Positions 36,879 to 48,713 of a stretch of DNA of 64,000 nt are shown piece after piece. The position numbers were made by a program, and so were the translations under genes. The notes under the pieces were generated by a model. It did no database searches and was not told where the DNA came from. It saw nothing but the letters and a program-made list of their open reading frames with translations. Source of the stretch: Neocallimastix lanati (nom. inval.). Taxonomy: Eukaryota; Neocallimastigomycota; Neocallimastigomycetes; Neocallimastigales; Neocallimastigaceae. The stretch covers positions 507,501 to 571,500 of the forward strand of contig JACVTC010000060.1 of assembly GCA_016946835.1 (NCBI GenBank), given 5' to 3'. Position 1 is the first letter of the stretch, and each line of letters opens with the position of its first letter.

Positions 36879-36892
36879 GTACCAACGTGGTA

Positions 36893-36974
36893 GTCACTTT
36901 GGCGGAGTGGTTAACGCGGTGGCCTGCTAAGCCATTTCCCTTTGGGAGCGCAGGTTCGAGTCCTGCAGGTGACG
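36893..36974 (+). tRNA. tRNA-Ser(GCU), copy 4
   Basis: Same sequence as copy 1, with an intact fold, anticodon GCT and a T5 terminator run downstream. The pile of LTR insertions at 23.17-36.88 kb separates it from its near-palindromic element at 23122-23144; element-to-tRNA spacing is exactly 33 nt when the pile is removed. Confidence 0.95.
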
Positions 36975-38448
36975 AAGAGTTGCTTTTTGTTTTCTATTTA
37001 AAGAAAGTTTGATCCTTTAAATATATAAATTTGTATATTTTATCATTATTTTTATCTTTTTTTAGTTAGTATTTCATTTCATAATTTTATTCTTATTTTT
37101 ATTTTATCATAGTCTTTATTGTTCAGAGTATTATTAAATTAAATTATAAATATTTAATTATTTAATTATCTAATTATTTATTAGTTATTTTTTATCATTT
37201 ATAATTTATTATCTATTATTTATTTAATTATTTCTTTTTTATTTGAATAAAGTAATACTAATTATTCAGATATTTATATTTTTTATTATTTATTATATAT
37301 TATATATCATTTATTTAATTTTTGTTAAGTTTTTCGGGTTTTTTGAAAAAGATTAAAAATTGATTTATATTAAATTTCTTGATTTTGGATCAAATTGGTC
37401 AGGTCAAGATCTTTGTAATAATTATAACAATTAATTAAAATTAAATAATTAATGACACACACAAAGTTTTATAATTACAAATTCAATCTTTAAGATTTAT
37501 GTTTTATTGGAACTTTATTTAATATATTTTAATAATAAATTTTACTAAGATTAATATAACGAATTATTATTGTTATAATTAATATTAATGTTATATTTAT
37601 AACTTAAAATTTTAATGGGTTAATAATCTTACAAAGATTTATATGTATGGAATATCAATTTCTTTTTTTACAAATCTAATATAATAATTAACAATATAAT
37701 TAAATAATACATTTAATCTTATTTTATTGATACATTTATATAAACTATATAAATTATTATAATAAAATAATATTGATAAGAATCTCTTAATAAAATAATT
37801 ACATAAAATAACTACTTAATTATTCATAAAATAATTTAATAATAAAACATATTTAGTAATAAATATTATAAAATAAAATAAAATAAAATAAAAATAAAAT
37901 GAATTAAAATATTAAACTAGTTAAAAGTCTCTTTTTTTGGAATTCTTCAGAATTATAAAGAATTCCTTAGAATCTTTTAGAAAATTATTGAATTATTTAT
38001 ATTATAATAATTTATATAAAACTTATAAACTTATTTAAAATATTATGAAATATTACTAATTATTAATTCTATATTTTTTAATTTAGTAATATTTGTTTAT
38101 AAAAATTAGTAATATAAATTAAAGATTTTATTTTTATAAATTATTAAATTAATTATTTAGGATCTATTTAAAAATAATTAAATTATTTATTTATATTTGA
38201 ATTTTTTTTAAAGTCCAATATCTTGTGTCTCTTAGTGGTTCAATTAAGTTTATATTAGCGTATATTGTAGCTCTCAGCCGTAGCTTCCTAATGAATACAA
38301 TTTTAGTTTTAAATTTAACTGGAAATTTCTATTTTTAGTCTAGTTATCATTATTTTTCTTTTAAATATTTTTGTCAATTTCCTAAGGGTTAAATTAAAAA
38401 AATTATTTTTAATAAATGAGTCCAAACCCTTTTACTTCTAATTATTTG

Positions 38449-38706
38449 GGGTGTGGGGCATTTCGAAAAATTGCATTTCGCCAAGTTGCATTTCGCCAAA
38501 ATGAAAATTATAAAATAAATAAATAAATCAATAAATAAAATTAATTATCATTAATATCGCATAAAAACAATTTTAAAAAAAATATATTTTGAATTAATAT
38601 TTATTTATTTATTCATATATTTATATCAATACTCTACTTGTTGAAATGCAACATTTTAATACTACGCCACTTGGCGAAATGCAATTTGGGGAAATGCAAC
38701 TCTCCC
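38449..38706. mobile_element. MULE-related foldback MITE, copy 2
   Basis: 258 bp with a 9-bp duplication AATTATTTG (38440-38448 and 38707-38715). Shorter arms than copy 1, same GGGTGTGGGGCATTTCG and GCAACTCTCCC ends. It sits at the same position of its unit as copy 3, so one insertion was duplicated with the unit. Confidence 0.9.
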
Positions 38707-39534
38707 AATTATTTGAGAAAAGTACATGTGTTTTTATAATAAACTTTATTTAATTTTTGTATTTATTTAATACATAAATTTTATTAATTTTAAGAACTCG
38801 TTTTTTTAAGATAATAAAAATAATTATTTTTTATAGTAAAAATTACATCTTTAATGTGATTATTCTATGAATTAATGCACAAAAATAGATTATACACAAC
38901 ATAAAAATATAATAATAAAATATTAATATAAGATAAGATTATAATATTGATAATAATATAAGAATATAAAAATATAATATTAATAATATAAAAATATAAA
39001 ATAAAATATGATTATTTTAACATTATTAAATGTTAAAAATCTCAATATTTGTTTATTTATTAACTTTATTTATTTGAAGCAAAAGGCTTATCTTTTAAGA
39101 ATACATAATTTAATGCTATTTATACATACAAAATACATTTGATGGATCATACATATTTTAATATATTAAATACATGTTTTAATATTAACTATATAAAAGA
39201 GGCTTATAAAAATAAAAAATTTTTAAAATTATATTCATAAACTATATAAACTATATATTAATATAATATCCTATTTATTTATAATAAACTATTTAATATT
39301 TAAAATTATAATAAAAGTTGTAATAAAATAAAAATATTAATTAAAATATTAATTAAATTTATAAACTAAAAATACTAATTTTCTAACATTTAATATTCCT
39401 AATATTTATTTTTTATAATTAAAATTGAATTTAAAATAATTATGTCAATAATAACGAAATTAAATTTTAATTGATCTATTAGTGAATTTCAATTATAAAT
39501 CCACTAATATTCGGGATATTATTTTATTTTTTTT

Positions 39535-39557
39535 GAATAAAATAATATTAATTATTC
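39535..39557 (+). promoter_or_regulatory. Near-palindromic element upstream of tRNA-Ser 5
   Basis: Its last base is 34 nt before the tRNA start here (33 in the others; one extra T lies between). The GTAT at 39577-39580 is the unoccupied counterpart of the GTAC integration site. Confidence 0.55.
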
Positions 39558-39590
39558 CAATTATTTTTAATTTCTGGTATCGACATGGTA

Positions 39591-39672
39591 GTCACTTTGG
39601 CGGAGTGGTTAACGCGGTGGCCTGCTAAGCCATTTCCCTTTGGGAGCGCAGGTTCGAGTCCTGCAGGTGACG
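39591..39672 (+). tRNA. tRNA-Ser(GCU), copy 5
   Basis: Same sequence as copy 1, with an intact fold and a T5 terminator. No LTR between it and its upstream element. Confidence 0.95.
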
Positions 39673-41208
39673 AAGAGTTGCTTTTTACTTTCTATTTAAC
39701 GAAAGTTTGATCCTTTAAATATATAAATTTGTATATTTTATCATTATTATTATCTTTTTTTTTTAATTAGTATTTCAATTTTTAATTCATTACTATTTTT
39801 ATTATATAATAATATTTATTTTTCAGAGCATCATTAAATTAATATATTTAATTATTTAATTATTTATTAGTTATTTTTTATCATTTATAATTTATTATCT
39901 ATTACTTATTACTTATTATCTATTATTTCTTATTTATCATTTATTATTTATTATTTATCATTTATTATTTATTATCTATTATTTATTTAATTATTTTTTT
40001 TTTTTTGAATAAAGTAATACTAATTATTCAGATTTTTTATATTTTTTATTATTTACTATTTATTATATATCATTTATTTAATTTTTGTTAAGTTTTTCGG
40101 GTTTTTTGACAAAGATTAAAAATTGATTTACATTAAATTTCTCGATTTTGGATCAAATTGGTCAGGTCAAGATGTTTGTAATAATTATAACAATTAATTA
40201 TAATTAAATAATTATTGACACACACAAAGTTTCATAATTACAAATCCAATCTTTAAGATTTATGTTTTATTGGAACTTTATTTTATATATATTTTAATAA
40301 TAAATACTAAAATTAATATAACGAATTATTATTGTTATAATTAATATTAATGTTATATTTATAACTTAAAATGTTTAGGGGTTAATAATCTTACAAAGAT
40401 TTATATGTATGGAATTTCAATTTCTTTTTGTACAAATCTAATATAATAATTAACAATATAATTAAATAATACTTTTAATTTTATTTTATTGATACATGTA
40501 TATAAATTATATAAATTATAATAATAAAATAATATTGATAAGAATCTTTTAATAAAATAACTATATAAAATAACTACATAATTATTCATAAAATAATTTA
40601 ATAATAAAACATATTTAGTAATAAATAATATAAAATAAAATAAAAAAAAATAAAAATAAAATGAATTAAAATATTAAACTAGTTAAAAGTCTCTTTTTTG
40701 AAATTCTTCAGAATTATAAAGAATTCCGTAGAATCTTTTAGAAAATTATTAAATTATTTATATTATAATAATTTATATAAAACTTATATACTTATTTAAA
40801 ATATTATGAAATATTACTAATTATTAATTCTATATTTTTTAAATTAGTAATATTTGTTTATAAAAATTAGTAATATAAATTAAAGATTTTATTTCTATAA
40901 ATTATTAATTAATTATTTAGGATCTATTTAAAAATAATTAAATTATTTATTTAGATTTGAATTTTTTTTAAAGTCCAATATCTTGTGTCTCTTAGTGGTT
41001 CAATTAAGTTTATATTAGCGTATATTGTAGCTCTCAGACGTATCTTCCTAATGAATACAATTTTAGTTTTAAATTTAACTGGAAATTTCCATTTTTAGTC
41101 TAGTTATCATTATTTTTCTTTTAAATATTTTTGTCAATTTCCTAAGGGTTAAATTAAAAAAATTATTTTTAATAAATGAGTCCAAACCCTTTTACTTCTA
41201 ATTATTTG

Positions 41209-41589
41209 GGGTGTGGGGCATTTCGACAAATTGCATTTCGCCAGATTGCATTTCGCCAATTTTTTTGAAAGCATGTGGCGTATTAAAAAAATGTGGCATT
41301 TCTTCAAATTGCAATTCGCCAAGTTGCATTTCGCCAAAATGAAAATTATTAAATAAATAAATAAATCAATAAATAAAATTAATTATCATTAATATCGCAT
41401 AAAAACAATTTTAAAAAAAATATATTTTGAATTAATATTTATTTATTTATTCATATATTTATATCAATACTCTACTTGTTGAAATGCAACCTGGCGAAAA
41501 GCAACTTGTTGAAATGCAACTTGTTGAAATGCAACATTTTAATACTACGCCACTTGGCGAAATGCAATTTGGGGAAATGCAACTCTCCC
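41209..41589. mobile_element. MULE-related foldback MITE, copy 3
   Basis: 381 bp with the 9-bp duplication AATTATTTG (41200-41208 and 41590-41598). Same insertion event as copy 2 but with longer arms, so copy 2 has lost arm repeats since the units duplicated. Confidence 0.9.
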
Positions 41590-42421
41590 AATTATTTGAG
41601 AAAAGTATATGTGTTTTTATAATAAACTTTATTTAATTTTTGTATTTATTTAATACATAAATTTTATTAATTTTAAGAACTCGTTTTTTTAAGATAATAA
41701 AAATAATTATTTTTTATAGTAAAAATTACATCTTTAATAATGTGATTATTCTATGAATTAATGCACAAAAATAGATTATACACAACATAAAAATATAATA
41801 ATAAAATATTAATATAAGATAAGATTATAATATTGATAATAATATAAGAATATAAAAATATAATATTAATAATATAAAAATATAAAATAAAATATGATTA
41901 TTTTAACATTATTAAATGTTAAAAATCTCAATATTTGTTTATTTATTAACTTTATTTATTTGAAGCAAAAAGGCTTATCTTATAAGAATACATAATTTAA
42001 TGCTATTTATACATACAAAATACATTTGATGGATCATACATATTTTAATATATTAAATACATGTTTTAATATTAACTATATAAAAGAGGCTTATAAAAAT
42101 AAAAAATTTTTAAAACTATATTCATAAACTATATAAACTATATATTAATATAATATCCTATTTATTTATAATAAACTATTTAATATTTAAAATTATAATA
42201 AAAGTTGTAATAAAATAAAAATATTAATTAAAATATTAATTAAATTTATAAACTAAAAATACTAATTTTCTAACATTTAATATTCCTAATATTTATTTTT
42301 TATAATTAAAATTGAATTTAAAATAAATATGTCAATAATAACGAAATTAAATTTCCATTGATATATTAGTGAATTTCAATTATAAATCCACTAATATTCG
42401 GGATATTATTTTATTTTTTTT

Positions 42422-42444
42422 GAATAAAATAATATTAATTATTC
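42422..42444 (+). promoter_or_regulatory. Near-palindromic element upstream of tRNA-Ser 6
   Basis: Last base 33 nt before the tRNA. An unoccupied GTAC lies at 42463-42466, exactly -14 to -11, the tetramer used by the X1 insertions at tRNA 4. Confidence 0.55.
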
Positions 42445-42476
42445 CAATTATTTTAATTTTCCGTACCGATATGGTA

Positions 42477-42558
42477 GTCACTTTGGCGGAGTGGTTAACG
42501 CGGTGGCCTGCTAAGCCATTTCCCTTTGGGAGCGCAGGTTCGAGTCCTGCAGGTGACG
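42477..42558 (+). tRNA. tRNA-Ser(GCU), copy 6
   Basis: Same sequence as copy 1, with an intact fold and a T5 terminator. Confidence 0.95.
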
Positions 42559-44228
42559 AAGATTTTCTTTTTACTTTCTATTTAAAGAAAGTTTGATCCT
42601 TTGAATATATAAATTTGTATATTTTATAATTATTTTTATCTTTTTTTAGTTAGTATTTCATTTTATAATTTTATTCTTATTTTTATTTTATCATAGTCTT
42701 TATTGTTCAGAGTATTATTAAATTATAAATATTTAATTATTTAATTATCTAATTATTTATTAGTTATTTTTTATCATTTATAATTTATTATCTATTACTT
42801 ATTATTTATTATCTATTATTTCTTATTTATCATTTATTATTTATTATTTATCATTTATTATTTATTATCTATTATTTATTTAATTATTTTTTTTTTTTTT
42901 GAATAAAGTAATACTAATTATTCAGATTTTTTATATTTTTTATTATTTATTATTTATTATATATCATTTATTTAATTTTTGTTAAGTTTTTCAGGTTTTT
43001 TGACAAAGATTAAAAATTGATTTACATTAAATTTCTCGATTTTGGATTAAATCAGTCAGGTCAAGATGTTTGTATTAATTATAACAATTAATTAAAATTA
43101 AATAATTAATGACACACACAAAGTTTTATAATTACAAATTCAATCTTTAAGATTTATGTTTTATTGGAACTTTATTTTATATATATTTTAATAATAAATT
43201 TTACTAAGATTAATATAATGAATTATTATTGTTATAATTAATATTAATGTTTATAACTTAAAATTTTAATGGGTTAATAATCTTAAAAAGATTTTAATAT
43301 ATGGAATATCAATTTCTTTTTGTACAAATTTAACATAATAATTAACAATATAATTAAATAATACATTTAATTTTATTTTATTGATACATATATATAAATT
43401 ATATAAATTATAATAATAAAATAATATTGATAAGAATCTTTTAATAAAATAACTATATAAATTATTCATAAACAAAAAATTAATAATAAAACTAATTTAA
43501 TAATCAAATATAAAATAAAATAAAATAAAATAAAATAAAATAAAATAAAGTAAAATAAAATATTAAAACTAATTAAAATTCTCTTTCTGAAATCTTTAGA
43601 ATGATAAAGAATTCCTTAGAATCTTTTAGAAATAATTGAATAAAAACATATAATAATAAAATATATAAAACTTATAAAACTTATTTAAAATATTATAAAA
43701 TTATTACTAATAACTAATTCTGTATTTTTAATTAATAATACAAATTAATAATATAATTTCCAAGTTAAGAGATTTATCTAATATAAATTTCTTGTTAATA
43801 ATTTAAGGTCTTAATTAAATAATTAAATTATATTTTTATATTTAAATATCTTTAAAGTCCAATATCTCGTTATCTAGTTATCCAATAAGGTTGATTTTAA
43901 CATATGTTGTAGTTCACGACCGTAGCTTTCTAATGAATATATTTTTTAGCGGGAAAATTAATATAATATTTCCATTATTTGTTGAGTTATCGTTGTTTTT
44001 CTTCATGTTATTTTTTCCAAATTCTTAAGGGTTAAATTAAATTAAATTATCTTTAATAAATAAGTCCAAACCCTTTGGTTTCTAATTCTTTAATGCTTCT
44101 AATATTTATTTTTATAATTAAAATCGAATTAAAATAATTTTTGTCAATAACTAAATTAAATTTCAATTGATCTAATAGTGAATTTTAACTTCAAATCCAC
44201 TAGTATTCGTGACATATAATTTTTTTTT

Positions 44229-44251
44229 GAATAAAATAATATTAATTATTC
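44229..44251 (+). promoter_or_regulatory. Near-palindromic element upstream of tRNA-Ser 7
   Basis: Last base 33 nt before the tRNA, as in the other units, although the rest of this flank has diverged. Confidence 0.55.
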
Positions 44252-44283
44252 AGATATTTTTAATTTTTGTTTCTACGAAAGTA

Positions 44284-44365
44284 GTCACTTTGGCGGAGTG
44301 GTTAACGCGGTGGCCTGCTAAGCCATTTCCCTTTGGGAACGCAGGTTCGAGTCCTGCAGGTGACG
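44284..44365 (+). tRNA. tRNA-Ser(GCU), copy 7
   Basis: One base differs from the other six: GGGAG becomes GGGAA in the variable arm. This turns a T-G pair into T-A, so the fold is kept. The terminator is only T4 (GCATTTTAC). Confidence 0.93.
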
Positions 44366-45714
44366 AAGAATTGCATTTTACTTTCTGTTTAAAGAAAGTT
44401 TAATTATTTAATTATATAAATTTGTATATTTTAACATTATTTTTATCTTTTTTTAAATAGTATTTCATTTTTTAATTCATTACTATTTTTATTATATCAT
44501 AGTCTTTATTTTTCAGAGCATCATTAAATTAAAATTATATATATTTAATTATTTAATTATTTATTAGTTATTTTTTATCATTTATGATTTATTATCTATT
44601 ACTTATTACTTTTTATCTATTATTTATTATTTATCATTTATTATTTATTATCTATTATTTATTTATTATTTGTTTTTTTTTTTTTTTTGAATAAAGTAAT
44701 ACTAATTATTCAGATTTTTTTATATTTTTTATTATTTAATATTTAATATTTATTATTTATTATTTATTATCTATTTAAAAAGGGTAATAAAAAAAGAAAA
44801 GCCTTTAGTTCTCTATATTGCATTCCATTTGCAAAAATATAAAAATAAACTGAAAAAGCATGAATGCGATGAAAAACTTACAAGACTTAACTAAGAAATT
44901 CAAGAAAAGCATAATGAAGAAATTACTTGCTCTAATTCAATCAAATTAAGTTGTACTTAATTGGACTAGGGATTATGAATAGGAATAGTAGTAGTACTGT
45001 TTATAAGATTTGTAAAGATAATGCAGTATTTAGTAAATTCCTTTTTCGTATTTATTAATCTACTATTGTTAATTAATATCTATATTTTAATTTTTATTTA
45101 TATAAATTAATGTTTTATCAATCATAGCTTGTATTAAACTTTAATATTAAATATATCTAAGATCATTTTCTATTTCCTTATAATCTTCATCTTTATATTA
45201 CTATTTTATATTAATAAGTATAAAAGTATAATTACTTTAAATAATATTATCTTAATACATGAAATATAATCGGATAAAATTAATACAATAATTTAATGTA
45301 TTAAATTAATGTATTAAATAAGAAAGACAGATTATTAATTATTAATAAATTTATCTAGGTTTCTTACATAATTAATTAAAAGTATTAAAAAAAAATTTTA
45401 TAAAAAAAAATTTATAAATACATATTTAATAATAAAAATATTTTTAAATATTAAATATTTGTAGTATATATACATATTTTTTATTTATCATACGAAATAT
45501 ATTTATAATTTGTATGTTGGTATGTTTTATTTATGTTTATATTTAATTGAGTATTTTGGTTTATTTTATTTTATTTATATTTATTAATAATTAATACGGT
45601 TTATTATACCTTTTTTTTTTTTTTTAATTTTTTTTTTTTTTTTCATAATTTAGATTTTAAATATTTTTTACTCTTTTTTATTTTTATAATTTAGATTTTA
45701 AATATTTTTTACTC

Positions 45715-45747
<33 letters not shown>

Positions 45748-45883
45748 AGATTTTAAATATTTTTTACTCTTTTTTTTTTTTTTTTTTTATAATTTAGATT
45801 TTAAATATTTTTTACTTTTTTAATTTAAAATAAAATAGATAAAAAATTTAAATTGGATTTATTTATTATTTAATCATATTTAT
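44366..45883. other. End of the tRNA array and AT-rich spacer
   Basis: The tRNA unit continues to about 44780. A more complex stretch at 44780-45060 has coding-like composition but stops in every frame; it may be a dead gene and is not recognised. At 45640-45815 a segment with TTTAGATTTTAAATATTTTT is repeated about four times between T runs. Confidence 0.5.
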
Positions 45884-48629
45884 TTATTTTTTATAAAGAA
45901 AATTAATAAAGATTTGTTCAAGTGAATATTGTCCAAAATTGTATTGACTTACTAATCCAATATCCTTAGAATATTCCATCCAATAAAATACATTAGCAAT
46001 ATTCTCAAATCTCATTTTTACAAAATATTTTTGATGATGCAGGGATGATTCCAATTCATAATTTTCTTCAGGCCTTAATCCAAAAATATTTTTCTCCATT
46101 ATAAATAGTGATTCAAACTGTTCCGGGTGATCTGTAAAAACTTCAAGAATATACATATTATTATGCTTCATTTTTATATTTTTTGGTGTATCGATACAAA
46201 CCAATTTTCCATTAATTAATACAGCCATTTTATCAGAAAGAGCTTCAGCTTCTTCGGTAGAGTGAGTAGTTAAAATTGTACTGGGTTGTCGAAGTGCTTT
46301 CAAGTCAGTAATAAGTTTCCATATACGACGACGAGTGAAAGGATCCATTCCTGCACTAGGTTCATCTAAGATAAGATAATCCGGGAAAGAACAAATGGAA
46401 ATAATTAATGAAAGTTTACGTTTAGTACCACCACTAATTTCATTAATTTTTTTATCCTTATATATTTCAATACCAGCAGAAGTCATTAAAACTTCGGTCA
46501 TTTGATTAATGTCATTTGATGGGTAACCGCTGATATAGAGATAAAATTGAATAGTTTCATAAACAGTTAATTCTTCCCAAAGTGAATCATGTTGCCCACA
46601 ATAACCAATAGATAAATCGAAAAGGTGATTAATATGATCGTTTAAATTTTTCTCGTCAAATTGTACTAGTCCTTCGGACGAATGTAAAAGACCAACGATG
46701 ATGGAAATAAGTGTTGTTTTTCCAGATCCATTTGGACCTAAAAGACTTAGACATTCACCACGATGTACCCCAAAAGTTACATCATTTATTATTTTTAAAG
46801 TATATTTTCTTTTTTTCCCATTATATGTAATTCGATCATCTATTTTTTCAATTTCAGTTTTAAAAATAGAAGAATTACTTTGATTTTGTATATTCATTGA
46901 TGATACTGTCACAACTGAATTGTTTTTATTTTCTTTTATATTCCTATTCCCATTAGTAGTAGTAGTACTTCCTCCGATTTTTTTTTCTTTTTCATATTTA
47001 ATATTAGTTATATTTTTAATGTTGCGCTGCTGCTGCTGCTGCTTTACTGAATAACTTTTTGGATTATTCTTTCTTTCCTTTTTTCTTTTATTACTCATTT
47101 CTTTAGTATTTAAGGTATAATATTTTTTTAATCTAAATATTTTAAGTAACGGATTTGTATCCTGCTGCTCCATTTTATCTATTTTTTCTAGTAAATCCAT
47201 TTTATTTTTTACCTTAGTTTTGTTTTTTTTTAAATTTTTATTTGTATTTATACTATAGCTTATACTTCTATATTCCCTTTGAACATCCTCTGGTTCATCG
47301 CTAAGCCATTTCAGGGTTTCATCTTTGTTGTTTGAAGAAATTTTATGATGCTTTTTAAATTTTTTTATTTTTCCTTTCTCCATGAGGAATAAAATAAAGG
47401 TGTAGAGAAAGATGGCGATGAGCATAATCAAAATATATTTTGTAAACTTTTTATTTTCAAGAAGTAAAACATCACTGAAAGATGGTACTTTTAAATTGAA
47501 AAGCTTCTTTGTTATTAAATCAGATTTTTCCAAATAGGACATATTTGAATTATTTAGTATATCGTGAACAGGTTTAGAGGAAATGTATTGTCTTAATTCC
47601 TCACTGTTGATGGAATATCTTCTTTTAAAAATAAACGTTGACAATTCTGTATAAAAGACAGAGATAAAAGATGGCCAATAAAAAAGTAACACAGCATATA
47701 ATTTATAATTATCATTCATAGGCTTTAATTCTTCTGTACTGCCGACATTCATAACATACTCCACATTGTCTGACATAAAAACTGTATAGATCAAGATACC
47801 AATGCCAATAGATATCATTGGATTTAATAAAACATTTAAACGTGAAGCTTGTTCATAATTTTTAAACAAAGAGCTAGAAAGATACTGGAAAATCAGACAA
47901 CCAAAAATCCATAGAATAGTGATTCCAAAAGTATATGGAAGATATTTAAAACCAAATAAATCTATATTATTAATTAATCCTCCAAAAAATATAAGTACCA
48001 CGGGAATCAATGTACAAATGAAGTCACCGATTAAAATACCAATCCAATAAGTAATATGTTTAGTACCTTTTAATAATAATTGATGCGTCATACCAAATTC
48101 CCGTTCTTTAACAACTAAAGATCCATAGATAGAAAGAGTAAGTGAAAGAGTAATACTTATTATAATCATATTTAATGGTTCTAAGCTACTTTTATTATAT
48201 TCTTTATAATTATTAATTAATTTTTCATCATCAATATACCAATTTTCATGCTGAGTAGTGGTATAAGGTTGATAAGTCACTGAAATTTTTGGAGTCACAT
48301 TAACTTCAGAAAGTATAGCATTAGAAAGATAATTTATAGCGATAGGAAGTGAAAAACTATACGTAGTATTAAAATAAAGGGTAAAAGAGGATGCAAACTC
48401 AGGATTTTCATTAACAATCACATTATCTTTACTACTACTATGAACTCCAAAACCTCCAATATAATTAAGATCTGAGTTTAATTTATTTGAACTAATTGTT
48501 AATTCATGTTCATAATTCAACGAAGGCAACGAATTTGAATTTTTATTTTCTATTTCCTTTGCTAATTTATTGATAATATTTTTCATTGATGAATCTGTAG
48601 AATTGTTTCTTTTATCTTCTTCAGCACTA

Positions 48630-48666
<37 letters not shown>

Positions 48667-48681
48667 ATTATTATTATTAAT

Positions 48682-48713
<32 letters not shown>

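Larger units (their letters stand above)
36893..39590 (+). repeat. tRNA-Ser repeat unit 4
   Basis: Collinear with units 2 and 3, but carries a MITE (38449-38706) and, just after it, about 310 bp of extra DNA (to about 39030) that only unit 5 shares. It ends in the near-palindrome 39535-39557. No coding gene. Confidence 0.8.
39591..42476 (+). repeat. tRNA-Ser repeat unit 5
   Basis: The closest relative of unit 4: it shares the MITE position and the extra 310 bp after it. Ends in the near-palindrome 42422-42444. No coding gene. Confidence 0.8.
42477..44283 (+). repeat. tRNA-Ser repeat unit 6 (short, diverged)
   Basis: Resembles units 2-5 for its first kilobase, then a diverged and shortened second half: the segment with TTTGATGGATCATACATAT and its surroundings is missing. 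It ends in the near-palindrome 44229-44251. No coding gene. Confidence 0.75.

Noticed and set aside
41149-41337. Frame with repeated AKCNL residues
   Set aside because: It reads through the 15-bp arm repeats of a MITE.
44780-45060. Possible decayed gene after the last tRNA
   Set aside because: Composition is coding-like, but every frame is interrupted and no family could be recognised.
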